A stretch of DNA of 47,909 bases from an uncultured Bacteroidales bacterium (GTDB lineage Bacteria; Bacteroidota; Bacteroidia; Bacteroidales; Paludibacteraceae): NCBI GenBank assembly GCA_934716995.1, contig CAKUYO010000017.1, positions 1 through 47,909 of the forward strand, read 5' to 3'. Positions 38,822 to 46,947 of this stretch are shown here, piece by piece. The position numbers and the translations under genes are program-made. The notes beneath the pieces are model-generated. The model had not been told where the DNA came from and did no database searches. It worked only from the letters and a program-made list of their open reading frames with translations. Each line of letters begins with the position of its first letter. Position 1 is the first letter of the stretch.

Positions 38822-39811
38822 ATGAACGTGAAGAATAATTTCAGATATAGTCTTATCATCGTTTTGCTAATGACCGGCTTTGCTTTCGTTTCCGCTCGGA
38901 ATACGGAGGTGAAACATTTGATAGGTGTTTCCGCCGAGGTTGGCGAATGGTCGCTGCTTCCACAGAATAGCACGCTTAATCCCTCATTGGGCGGAGCGGG
39001 TTCCTTGGGCTTTGTCTATGACCTGCAGGCGGGGCATTTTTTGCTCGATTTGGGCGTAGGTATCACGGGCGGACAAACTACATTCAAGGTACCGGACTGG
39101 TCATACACATTTGCCGATCAGACTGATAGCGAGGGAGATATGTTCGACTATGTCTGTTCGGTAAACAAACGTACGGATGCTTATTCCAATCTGGCGGTAA
39201 AAATACCGTTGCTGTTTGGTGGTCAATACCGACGTTTCTATGCGTTGGCAGGTGTCAAGTTTGGTCTCAACGTGCTTACCCAAACCGCTATGACGGCTAA
39301 TCTCTCTACCTACGGGCAGTATTTTCAATACGTCAACGGGCAGAAAGTGTATATGTTTGACCGTTTTTTCGATACACCGCCTTATACCGATGAGTTTTTT
39401 GCCAACCGTGAACTGAAAGACAGTGAGAAAACATCTTTCAATGTTAATTTGGATGTTTCTGTAGAGATTGGCGCACGTTTGGGCTTCCTGACTGACCATA
39501 CGGGTTTTGACGTACCAAAATCAAAGGTACAATACCGTTTGGCGGTGTTCGCAGATTATGGAGTGCTGGATTTGCATAAGGCACAGAGTTTCAGTGCCGT
39601 GGATGTCAACTCTCAAAACGTGGGAAGTAGCGAAAATGCGCTCCGAATGCACAATATTCTCTCTACGGAAAATGTGGTATCTGCAGTCAATAATCTGCTG
39701 GTAGGTATCAAGTTTACAGTGCTGTTCGAGTTGCCGCAAACCCGAGGGTGCGTCATCTGCCGCGATGGCTACAGCGGATTCTCAACCCACAATAGAAAAG
39801 GCGGAAGATAA
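38822..39811 (+). CDS. Outer-membrane beta-barrel protein
   Basis: I start at ATG 38822 (MNVKNNFRYSLIIVLLMTGF), which gives a signal peptide ending near VSA. The 329-residue product has alternating hydrophobic strands with aromatic girdles (GSLGFVYDLQAGHFLLDLGV, YRRFYALAGVKFGLNV, KVQYRLAVFADYGVLDL) and ends VGIKFTVLFELP, a typical last strand. A tail of about 20 residues after it contains two cysteines and overlaps the end of cdaA by 30 bases. It is not obviously PorP, though a gldK-like gene lies 2 kb downstream. Function unknown. Confidence 0.82.
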   Translation: MNVKNNFRYSLIIVLLMTGFAFVSARNTEVKHLIGVSAEVGEWSLLPQNSTLNPSLGGAGSLGFVYDLQAGHFLLDLGVGITGGQTTFKVPDWSYTFADQTDSEGDMFDYVCSVNKRTDAYSNLAVKIPLLFGGQYRRFYALAGVKFGLNVLTQTAMTANLSTYGQYFQYVNGQKVYMFDRFFDTPPYTDEFFANRELKDSEKTSFNVNLDVSVEIGARLGFLTDHTGFDVPKSKVQYRLAVFADYGVLDLHKAQSFSAVDVNSQNVGSSENALRMHNILSTENVVSAVNNLLVGIKFTVLFELPQTRGCVICRDGYSGFSTHNRKGGR

Positions 39812-40546
39812 GTACAGAAACAACTGCTCTTCGCTGATCTGTTCTATAATTTCTCCCCGTGCCACGGATATACGTCCGGTCTCTTCTGAAACGACGATTG
39901 CCGTTGCATCCGTTTTTTCGGTAAGCCCCAAGGCGGCGCGGTGGCGCAGACCATAATGCTGCGGAATGTCCTGATTTTTTGATACCGGCAATATACAAGC
40001 TGCGCTCAGCAGTTTTCCGTCTTTGATGATCAGTGCGCCGTCGTGCAGGGGGGTGTTCTTGAAAAATATATTCTCTATCAGTCGGGCTGATATACGTGCG
40101 TCCAGCCGTTCTCCCGTATCGGCATATTCGCTTAAATCCTGTTTTCCGGCAAATACAATCAGCGCACCTGTTTTCGATTGCGACATGTGGCGGCAGGCTT
40201 GTGCTATCTGCTGCACCCGTTGGTCTGTGGCTTTCTGCTCGTCCCGCTGATGCCGGAAACGGAACGTACTGAAACGTGCACCGACACGATAGAAGAAACT
40301 GCGAATTTCCTCTTGGAATATAACGATTAATGCGATGGCACCGACGCTTATAATCCGGTCAAACAAGGCGCCTGTCAGGTCTAACTGAAAAACAAAACTG
40401 ACTAAAAACCAAACGATCAGGAATGCCAGAATCCCCCAAAACAAATTAGCGGCTCCCGAGCGGCGCAAGAGCCGGAAAGCCTCATACAGAATAATGGCAA
40501 CGCATAGAATATCAATGATATCTTTGAAACCGAACTGAAAAGCCAT
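39782..40546 (-). CDS. cdaA: Diadenylate cyclase
   Basis: The 254-residue protein has three N-terminal TM helices (about 8-25, 35-55 and 60-82) and a DisA_N domain with the active-site motifs NTPLHDGALII and YGLRHRAALGL. CdaA makes cyclic di-AMP, which controls potassium and osmolyte balance. The gene starts four bases after folP stops, the common folP-cdaA pairing in Bacteroidota. Confidence 0.95.
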   Translation of the reverse strand: MAFQFGFKDIIDILCVAIILYEAFRLLRRSGAANLFWGILAFLIVWFLVSFVFQLDLTGALFDRIISVGAIALIVIFQEEIRSFFYRVGARFSTFRFRHQRDEQKATDQRVQQIAQACRHMSQSKTGALIVFAGKQDLSEYADTGERLDARISARLIENIFFKNTPLHDGALIIKDGKLLSAACILPVSKNQDIPQHYGLRHRAALGLTEKTDATAIVVSEETGRISVARGEIIEQISEEQLFLYLSSAFSIVG

Positions 40547-40549
40547 ATT

Positions 40550-41392
40550 TTATCCGTTTTGTTGCAGTTGATTGTAAATGGTAACAGCCTCCATGGCGGC
40601 TTTCGTATCGTGTACACGCAGTATTTTAGCCCCCCGCTCCAATGCCAGCATATTCACCGCTGTCGTAGCGTTCAGCGATTCCTCTTGCGTAATACCCAAC
40701 ACCTTATATAGCATTGATTTGCGTGACAATCCTGCCAAAACGGGGCGTTGCAGTACTGCCAACTCCTGCATACGTGACAGAAGCAGATAATTCTGTTCCA
40801 CGGTCTTGGAAAAACCGAATCCGGGATCCAGTATTACGTCTTGTACACCCATTCGGGATAGCGTATCCAAGCGGCTTTGGAAGAAAGCAATCATCTCGGA
40901 CAGCAAATCGTCGTAGTCTGTTAGGGTCTGCATTGTAGCAGGTGTACCGCGCATATGCATCAGTATATAAGGCACTTGCAAGTCGGCTACCGTTTCAAAC
41001 ATTTTGGAATCTAATTGTCCGCCCGAAATATCATTGATGATCGCAACGCCCGTTTCTTCCACCGCCCGCCGTGCTACGCCGGCACGGAACGTATCCACCG
41101 ACATAATTGCCTCCGGGAACGTACGCTGAATGGCTGATGATGCCATCTTTACGCGCCGCCATTCTTCTTCGGGGGATACTTCCGGTGCTCCCGGACGCGT
41201 GGAATAGCCGCCGATATCGAGTATGGCTGCCCCGTCTTGCAAGGCTCGCTCTGCAGCACGCAGCACTGCATCTTCGTCAGCCAGGCGGGTAGAGGGAACA
41301 AAACTGTCGGGTGTGGCATTCAGTATGGTCATCACTACAGGTTTCTCCAAAGAAAACAACCTGCCATTGATATTTAGAAAATCCGTATTCAT
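40550..41392 (-). CDS. folP: Dihydropteroate synthase
   Basis: I start at ATG 41392 (MNTDFLNINGRLFSLEKPVV); the frame is open much further upstream, but only as the shadow of the gldK-like gene. The 280-residue enzyme shows VMTILNATPDSF, AAILDIGGYSTRPGA, SVDTFRAGVAR, INDISGG, DVILDPGFGFSKT and ILRVHDTKA. It joins p-aminobenzoate and the pterin pyrophosphate in folate synthesis. A -7 element (TACCTTTGT, 41400-41408) sits just upstream with a weak -33. Confidence 0.96.
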   Translation of the reverse strand: MNTDFLNINGRLFSLEKPVVMTILNATPDSFVPSTRLADEDAVLRAAERALQDGAAILDIGGYSTRPGAPEVSPEEEWRRVKMASSAIQRTFPEAIMSVDTFRAGVARRAVEETGVAIINDISGGQLDSKMFETVADLQVPYILMHMRGTPATMQTLTDYDDLLSEMIAFFQSRLDTLSRMGVQDVILDPGFGFSKTVEQNYLLLSRMQELAVLQRPVLAGLSRKSMLYKVLGITQEESLNATTAVNMLALERGAKILRVHDTKAAMEAVTIYNQLQQNG

Positions 41393-41510
41393 AACGACTA
41401 CAAAGGTACGAAAAAACTTCGGAAATACAGGTGCTTGCATAGCACATAGTGTATAAAAATCTGTGTTTTGCGTGGAAAATACATTTTTTTTCCACTTTTT
41501 CGTGCATTTG

Positions 41511-41543
41511 TTGGTTGATATAACTTTTTTTTTGTAACTTTGC
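41511..41543 (+). promoter_or_regulatory. Promoter of gldK-like gene
   Basis: TTGG (41511-41514), 20 bases, TAACTTTGC (41535-41543). Confidence 0.78.
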
Positions 41544-41575
41544 AGGCTGAAAATCGTAAATACAATCATACCTAT

Positions 41576-43177
41576 ATGAAGAATAACGTATCTAAGTATC
41601 TGTTCCTGGTTTTGCCCGTAGTGCTGAGTGCCTGCAACTCGCGTGAACTGAACACCAAAGTGTCCAATACTACGGGTTGGAATTATTACGATGTGGCGAC
41701 TACCAATTTTGAAGCAAAAGAGGGAGTGGGCAATGTGAACCCTACCGGTATGGTGCCTGTGCAAGGCGGTACCTTTACTATCGGCGAGAAAGATGAGTTC
41801 CTTACCGCTCCGCGCAATAATGCCAATCGTACGCTGACGGTCAGTTCGTTTTATATGGACAAATACGAAGTTACCAATCTTAACTGGAATGAGTATTTGC
41901 ATTGGTTGGAGATTGTGTTCGGTGCGTCTGCGCCCGAACTGGTGGACAAAGCGCGTCCCGACCATACCGTATGGCGTGAGGATTTGGCATACAACGATCC
42001 CTATGAGGACAACTATTTTACCCACCCTGCTTTCTCGTTCTATCCTGTAGTGGGTGTTACATGGGAGCAGGCTATGGCGTACTGCCAATGGCGTACCGAC
42101 CGTGTCAACGAGATGGCGTTGGTGAAAGCCGGTGCTATCGTGGTGCCGCCGTTTGCTGACCTGCAGCCGACCGATGACGAGGCATACAAAGACGAGTGGG
42201 AGACCGCTACGGGTTACGAGATGGATTCCTATGAGGAGGTGAGTCCGGAGGATCCCGAAGAAACGATTACGATGTACCGTCCGTCGTACGAGTATATCCG
42301 TGATAAGTTCGTTTTCAATACCGAGAAATATCTGTTGGATGACACGTATAACCCTGATTACGGAAAGAAACCGATGTATGATTCCTATGGCGTGGAGCGC
42401 AAAGTGAACCGTGCCGATGGTATTTTTATAACGGGCTATCGTCTGCCGACGGAGGCAGAGTGGGAGTTTGCAGCCTATGCACCCGTTGCCGGTGAAGACG
42501 GTCTGACCATCGAGGGCAAAGTCTATCCGTGGTCGGGTTATCACCCGCGCGACCTCAGCAAGAAGAATGCCGGTCAGATGCAAGCGAACTTCGTGCGCGG
42601 ACGAGGCGATATGATGGGTGTGAGTGGTGCTTTGAACGACCGTTATGTGATTACTGCCCCCGTGGACGCTTTTGCTCCGAACGATTTCGGACTCTATAAC
42701 ATGGCGGGTAATGTCAATGAGTGGGTGCTGGACGTTTATCGTGAGACTACCAACCAGGAGGTTTCCGAGTACAACTCGTTCCGTGGTAATATCTACACCA
42801 CGCCGGTGTTGAGCGAAGAGGGAACGTATCAGATAGATTCGCTGGGGTGCATTAAGGTTACCTACCGCGGTGTGGATGACCGGCGTGATGTGAGAGACGG
42901 TGATTTTGCTTCGCTGATCGATACCGACTATCCGTTGGATACGGTAGGGGTTGCCAACCTGACCGAGGTGAAAACCGACCCGACCGATATTCTCGCCCCG
43001 AGAATTACCAAAAAGACCCGTGTTTACAAGGGCGGCTCTTGGGCTGACCGTATCTATTGGCTCAATCCTTCCACACGCCGTTATCTGGATCAAGACCAGT
43101 GCTCCAGCAAAATCGGTTTCCGTTGTGCAATGTCCACTTTGGGCGACCAGATTCCGGGTACGGCTACACGTAAGTAA
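41576..43177 (+). CDS. GldK/PorK-like lipoprotein with FGE-sulfatase domain
   Basis: I start at ATG 41576 (MKNNVSKYLFLVLPVVLSAC), giving a lipobox LSAC. The 533-residue protein is a formylglycine-generating-enzyme-like (SUMF1) fold: MVPVQGGTFTIG, MDKYEVTNLNWNEYL, VVGVTWEQAMAYCQWRTDRV, RLPTEAEWEFAAYAP, DFGLYNMAGNVNEWVLDVY and YKGGSWADR. This resembles GldK/PorK, the T9SS ring lipoprotein, but gldLMN do not follow; gcvH does. It may be an orphan paralogue or part of a split T9SS. A catalytic copper-binding cysteine pair is not evident. Confidence 0.83.
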   Translation: MKNNVSKYLFLVLPVVLSACNSRELNTKVSNTTGWNYYDVATTNFEAKEGVGNVNPTGMVPVQGGTFTIGEKDEFLTAPRNNANRTLTVSSFYMDKYEVTNLNWNEYLHWLEIVFGASAPELVDKARPDHTVWREDLAYNDPYEDNYFTHPAFSFYPVVGVTWEQAMAYCQWRTDRVNEMALVKAGAIVVPPFADLQPTDDEAYKDEWETATGYEMDSYEEVSPEDPEETITMYRPSYEYIRDKFVFNTEKYLLDDTYNPDYGKKPMYDSYGVERKVNRADGIFITGYRLPTEAEWEFAAYAPVAGEDGLTIEGKVYPWSGYHPRDLSKKNAGQMQANFVRGRGDMMGVSGALNDRYVITAPVDAFAPNDFGLYNMAGNVNEWVLDVYRETTNQEVSEYNSFRGNIYTTPVLSEEGTYQIDSLGCIKVTYRGVDDRRDVRDGDFASLIDTDYPLDTVGVANLTEVKTDPTDILAPRITKKTRVYKGGSWADRIYWLNPSTRRYLDQDQCSSKIGFRCAMSTLGDQIPGTATRK

Positions 43178-43199
43178 GAAATCTCTAATACTATAATAT

Positions 43200-43577
43200 A
43201 TGAATATCCCAACAAATCTGCGCTACACGAGCGACCATGAGTGGATTCGTGTAGAGGGTAATGAAGCCTTTGTCGGCATTACCGACTATGCTCAATCGGA
43301 ATTAGGTGAAATCGTTTTCGTGGACGTGAATACAGTAGGCGAAACGGTAGCCAAAGGTGAAACTTTCGGTTCGGTAGAGGCTGTAAAAACCGTCTCGGAC
43401 TTGAATATCCCTGTTACCGGTGAGGTATTGGAGTTTAATGAGACGCTCAACGACCAACCCGAATTGGTGAACAACGATCCGTATGGCGAAGGTTGGATGA
43501 TTAAAATTGCCGTTAAGGATGCTGCGGAATTGGACGATTTGCTTGACGCTGCTGCATACGAGGCATTGATCAAGTAA
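43200..43577 (+). CDS. gcvH: Glycine cleavage system H protein
   Basis: The 125-residue protein shows LRYTSDHEWIRVEGNEAFVG, ELGEIVFVDVNTVGE and the lipoyl-lysine site GSVEAVKTVSDLNIPV, then NNDPYGEGWMIKI. It carries the aminomethyl group bound to lipoate in glycine cleavage. gcvP and gcvT are not in the window. It is followed by a clear terminator. Confidence 0.97.
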   Translation: MNIPTNLRYTSDHEWIRVEGNEAFVGITDYAQSELGEIVFVDVNTVGETVAKGETFGSVEAVKTVSDLNIPVTGEVLEFNETLNDQPELVNNDPYGEGWMIKIAVKDAAELDDLLDAAAYEALIK

Positions 43578-43600
43578 GAAAGTTATCATTATAATATAGG

Positions 43601-43640
43601 CATCGGCTATCCGTTCTTCGGGTAGCCGATGTTTGTTTTA
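43601..43640 (+). terminator. Terminator after gcvH
   Basis: CATCGGCTATCCG pairs with CGGGTAGCCGATG around TTCTT, followed by TTTGTTTT. Confidence 0.9.
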
Positions 43641-43835
43641 TGAGGAGTGTTCAATCCGATATCGCATTATGCAGTTATTATGCACTTTATGCATTCCCTT
43701 GCCGGTATATACCGATTACGTAGAAAAGACGTAGAAAGGACGTAGAAAGAAGTCTCTTTTGCAGGGAGAATATGCTACCTTTTTATGCAGAATATTCACT
43801 TTTTATGCATACGTGAAGGTGAAAAAGTTTCCCTG

Positions 43836-43868
43836 TTTGCATATTTCACAGAAAAGCAGTAACTTTGC
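43836..43868 (+). promoter_or_regulatory. Promoter of panD-tgt-LptF/G
   Basis: TTTG (43836-43839), 20 bases, TAACTTTGC (43860-43868). Confidence 0.87.
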
Positions 43869-43892
43869 AGGCTTAAAATTATCTCAACAACA

Positions 43893-44237
43893 ATGTTTTT
43901 GCAGATACTCAAATCGAAGATTCACCGTGTGCAGGTGACGGAAGCAAACTTGGAGTATATCGGTAGTATCACTATTGACGAGGACTTGATGGACGCTGCG
44001 GCTATTGTGGCAGGCGAACGCGTACAGGTGGTGGACAACAATAACGGTGCACGCCTGGAGACGTATGTCATTCCCGGAAAGCGTGGCAGTGGCTGTATTT
44101 GTATGAACGGTGCGGCGGCACATCTGATCCACGTAGGCGACACGGTTATCATTATGGCGTATGCGATGATGACGCCCGAGGAACAGAAAACGTTCCGCCC
44201 GAGCATTGTTTTTCCTGTTAATAACCACTTGGCATAA
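43893..44237 (+). CDS. panD: Aspartate 1-decarboxylase
   Basis: The 114-residue proenzyme has the start MFLQILKSKIHRVQVTEANL, the self-cleavage Gly-Ser in EYIGSITID and GERVQVVDNNNGARLETYVI, GAAAHLIHVGDTVIIMAY. It makes beta-alanine for pantothenate. Its stop overlaps the tgt start as TAATG. Confidence 0.97.
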   Translation: MFLQILKSKIHRVQVTEANLEYIGSITIDEDLMDAAAIVAGERVQVVDNNNGARLETYVIPGKRGSGCICMNGAAAHLIHVGDTVIIMAYAMMTPEEQKTFRPSIVFPVNNHLA

Positions 44238-45370
44238 TGGCTTTTTTCGACCTTATACATACCGACCCGCAATCGGCTGCACGGGCAGGCGTGGTGCATA
44301 CCGACCATGGCGATATACTCACGCCTATTTTTATGCCTGTCGGTACGGTAGGTACCGTCAAAGGGGTGCATAAGCGCGACCTTGTGGACGATATTCACGC
44401 ACAGATCATCCTCGGTAATACCTATCATCTCTATCTCCGCCCCGGTACGGACATCTTGCATCAAGCGGGAGGTCTGCACCGTTTCGAGGGGTGGACGCGA
44501 CCTATACTGACCGACAGCGGCGGGTATCAGGTGTTTTCGCTTACGCAGATACGCAAGATGACCGAAGAGGGGGTGCGTTTCTCCAGTCATATCGACGGGC
44601 GCAAACTGATGTTCACGCCAGAGTCGGTAATGGATATAGAGCGGCAGATAGGTGCGGATATTATGATGGCGTTCGATGAGTGCTGCCCCGGTACGGCAGA
44701 CCGCACGTATGCCACCGAGTCAATGAACCGTACGCACCGCTGGTTGGATCGTTGTATCGCCCGCTTTGATTCGACGGACGATGTGTACGATTACCACCAG
44801 CACCTGTTCCCTATTGTGCAGGGGTGTGTCTATCCTGACCTGCGTCGGGAGGCTGCCAAACGCTTGCGCGACCTGGACAGGGACGGCTATGCCATCGGTG
44901 GTTTGGCGGTGGGCGAACCTGCCGAGAAAATGTATGAGATGATAGAGGTGGTGAACGATATCCTTCCTGAGAACAAACCGCGCTATCTGATGGGTGTGGG
45001 GACACCGTGGAATATACTCGAGGGTATCGAACGCGGTGTGGATATGTTCGACTGTGTGATGCCTACCCGCAACGGGCGTAACGGTATGATTTTCACCCGT
45101 AACGGTGTGATGAATATGCGCAACAAGAAATGGGAGAATGACTTTACAGAGTTAGACCCCGCCGGTACATCCTACGTGGATCATCAATATACGCGTGCTT
45201 ATGTGCGCCACTTGATTCACTCGGACGAGATGCTTGGCTTGGAGATACTCTCTATTCATAATCTGGCATTCTATTTGTGGTTGGTGGGCGAGGCGCGGCA
45301 GCATATCCTTGCCGGTGATTTCCGCTCGTGGAAAGAAGATATGCTCCGCCGCGTAATGACACGACTGTAG
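44237..45370 (+). CDS. tgt: tRNA-guanine transglycosylase lacking the zinc cysteines
   Basis: The 377-residue enzyme has GNTYHLYLRPG, the substrate Asp in LTDSGGYQVFSL, GGLAVGEPAEKM and the nucleophile region MFDCVMPTRNGRNG. It swaps guanine for preQ1 at position 34 of some tRNAs. The C-terminal zinc site, normally CxCxxC plus His, reads DPAGTSYVDHQYTRAYVRHL, with none of the three cysteines. The start overlaps panD. Confidence 0.94.
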   Translation: MAFFDLIHTDPQSAARAGVVHTDHGDILTPIFMPVGTVGTVKGVHKRDLVDDIHAQIILGNTYHLYLRPGTDILHQAGGLHRFEGWTRPILTDSGGYQVFSLTQIRKMTEEGVRFSSHIDGRKLMFTPESVMDIERQIGADIMMAFDECCPGTADRTYATESMNRTHRWLDRCIARFDSTDDVYDYHQHLFPIVQGCVYPDLRREAAKRLRDLDRDGYAIGGLAVGEPAEKMYEMIEVVNDILPENKPRYLMGVGTPWNILEGIERGVDMFDCVMPTRNGRNGMIFTRNGVMNMRNKKWENDFTELDPAGTSYVDHQYTRAYVRHLIHSDEMLGLEILSIHNLAFYLWLVGEARQHILAGDFRSWKEDMLRRVMTRL

Positions 45371-45372
45371 AG

Positions 45373-45452
45373 GGAATTTGTAAATTTGTAAGTGTGTAAA
45401 TTGGTAAATGGCACATCGTGTCATTCATAATTCATAATTCTTCACTCATAAT
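45373..45452. repeat. TTTGTAAA tract and AATTCAT array between tgt and LptF/G gene
   Basis: AATTTGTAAATTTGTAAG and a TGTGTAAATTGGTAAATGG unit, near identical to 11470-11510, then TCATTCATAATTCATAATTC and CTCATAATTA up to the LptF/G start. Confidence 0.78.
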
Positions 45453-45455
45453 TAT

Positions 45456-46529
45456 CTGAAACGGCTCGATTGGTATATTATCCGTAAGTTCCTCGGTACA
45501 TTCTTTTTCTCGATTGTACTGATATTGAGTATTGCCATTGTCTTCGACCTGACAGAGAAGATGGACGATTTCTTTGAGAACCAGGTGCCGACCAAAGAGA
45601 TTATTCTAGACTACTACCTGCCTTTTATCCCATACTACGCCAATATGTTCAGTTCGCTGTTCATATTTATTTCGGTGATATTCTTTACTTCCAAATTGGC
45701 GGGCAACAGCGAGATCATTGCCATGATGGCGGCGGGAGTCAGTTATCACAGGTTGATGGTGCCTTATTTTGTCTCTGCCACGTTCCTGTTTCTGTTCTCG
45801 TTCTATCTCGGGGGGTATGTCATTCCGCCCGCTACGGGCAAAATGCTCAATTTTACGGACAAGTATATTGAGCATTTCACGTCTGAGAATGCCCGCAATG
45901 TGCAGATGGAGGTGGAGCCGGGGACGATACTCTATATAGAGTCGTTTCAGAAACGCAGCAATGTAGGCTATCGTGCATCTCTGGAGCATTTTGAAGGCAA
46001 GACGCTTACTTCGCGTATTACCGCCGACCGTATCCGGTACGACTCGGCGTATAATTGGCATTTGGAAAACTATATCCGCCGTGATTTTGAGGGTATGCGC
46101 GAGCAGATGACTCGTGGTGCGCGTCTGGATACGATTATCCCGATACAACCCTACGAGTTGTTTATTACTGCCGAGGAAGCGCAGCAGATGACCAATCCCG
46201 AACTGCGCGACTATATGGAGAAGCAGGCTGCCCGCGGAGCCGGTAATATACAGGCGTTTGAGACAGAGTATCACAAGCGCTGGGCTTCGCCTATCGGGGC
46301 GTTTATTATGACGTTGTTGGGCGTTACGATGAGCAGTAAGAAAGTGCGCGGCGGTATGGGGAAGAACCTCGGTATCGGTATCGTGCTTACGGCGGTGTAT
46401 ATTCTGTTTTCTACGGTCAGTACGACCTTTTCCGTCAATGGTGTGATGTCGCCTTTTATGAGCGCGTGGCTGCCGAATTTCATATTCCTTGCCATCGGTA
46501 TAGTGCTCTATATACGTGCACAACGGTAA
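45456..46529 (+). CDS. LptF/LptG (YjgP/YjgQ) family permease, probable CTG start
   Basis: The homologous N-terminus KRLDWYIIRKFLGTFFFSIV begins right after CTG 45456; the frame has a stop at 45435 and no ATG, GTG or TTG until TTG 45525, which would delete the first TM helix. Six TM segments and a periplasmic beta-jellyroll region (about 115-240, VEPGTILYIESFQKRS) are visible, with MTLLGVTMSSKKVRGGMG near the end. Such permeases extract lipopolysaccharide from the inner membrane with LptB. Length 357 residues. Confidence 0.88.
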   Translation: MKRLDWYIIRKFLGTFFFSIVLILSIAIVFDLTEKMDDFFENQVPTKEIILDYYLPFIPYYANMFSSLFIFISVIFFTSKLAGNSEIIAMMAAGVSYHRLMVPYFVSATFLFLFSFYLGGYVIPPATGKMLNFTDKYIEHFTSENARNVQMEVEPGTILYIESFQKRSNVGYRASLEHFEGKTLTSRITADRIRYDSAYNWHLENYIRRDFEGMREQMTRGARLDTIIPIQPYELFITAEEAQQMTNPELRDYMEKQAARGAGNIQAFETEYHKRWASPIGAFIMTLLGVTMSSKKVRGGMGKNLGIGIVLTAVYILFSTVSTTFSVNGVMSPFMSAWLPNFIFLAIGIVLYIRAQR

Positions 46530-46586
46530 GGTGTAGTAGGGTACTGCTTGTCAATCCGTTAAAAAACACTCATCTGTAAAAATAAA

Positions 46587-46637
46587 AGAAAGAACGCTAC
46601 AACATACTGACTTTGTGCAATGTTGTAGCGTTCTTTT
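46587..46637. terminator. Bidirectional terminator between LptF/G gene and tRNAs
   Basis: AAAGAACGCTACAACAT pairs with ATGTTGTAGCGTTCTTT; A and T runs on both sides suit both strands. Confidence 0.92.
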
Positions 46638-46638
46638 G

Positions 46639-46712
46639 TGATCCATGCAGGATTCAAACCTGCAACCCCCACATCCGTAGTGTGGTACTCTATTCAGTTG
46701 AGCTAATGGACC
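46639..46712 (-). tRNA. tRNA-Arg (anticodon ACG)
   Basis: Acceptor GGTCCAT/ATGGATC, D stem GCTC/GAGT, anticodon stem CCACA/TGTGG around CTACGGA (anticodon ACG, expected to become inosine), T arm GCAGG-TTTGAAT-CCTGC, discriminator A. It is the second gene of a tRNA pair. Confidence 0.95.
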
Positions 46713-46787
46713 CCTTACAAGAAAAGCAAGAATTGATACTTAAGCAAAGCACCGATACTTGCTCCTGTTGTGTCAGTTGAATTTTGG

Positions 46788-46861
46788 CGGTGCGGACGAG
46801 ACTCGAACTCGCGACCTACGGCGTGACAGGCCGGTATTCTAACCAACTGAACTACCGCACC
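46788..46861 (-). tRNA. tRNA-Asp (anticodon GTC)
   Basis: Acceptor GGTGCGG/CCGCACC, anticodon loop CTGTCAC, T arm GCGAG-TTCGAGT-CTCGT, discriminator G as expected for aspartate. The outer anticodon-stem pair is C27-U43, a mismatch. Confidence 0.95.
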
Positions 46862-46912
46862 ATTTGGGTTTGTGCTTCGTTCAACTGACAGGCTTTCTTC
46901 TCAAAAGCGGGT

Positions 46913-46945
46913 GCAAAATTACTGCTTTTATTTGATATATGCAAA
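46913..46945 (-). promoter_or_regulatory. Promoter of tRNA-Asp/tRNA-Arg
   Basis: Minus-strand TAATTTTGC (46913-46921) with TTTG 20 bases upstream (46942-46945), directly behind the DUF4886 gene. Confidence 0.86.
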
Positions 46946-46947
46946 TG

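Larger units (their letters stand above)
43578..43892. other. 315-bp spacer: terminator, tandem units and panD promoter
   Basis: After the gcvH terminator the spacer holds GTTATTATGCACTTTATGCA, three units of GACGTAGAAAG type (43727-43752) and TTTTTATGCAGAATATTCAC with a TTTTTATGCATA partner. It ends with the panD promoter. I see no ORF with support. Confidence 0.75.

Noticed and set aside
41393..43093. Very long upstream extension of the folP frame
   Set aside because: It runs antisense through the gldK-like gene; folP homology starts at 41392 and a -7 element lies at 41400, so the extension would not be transcribed from it.
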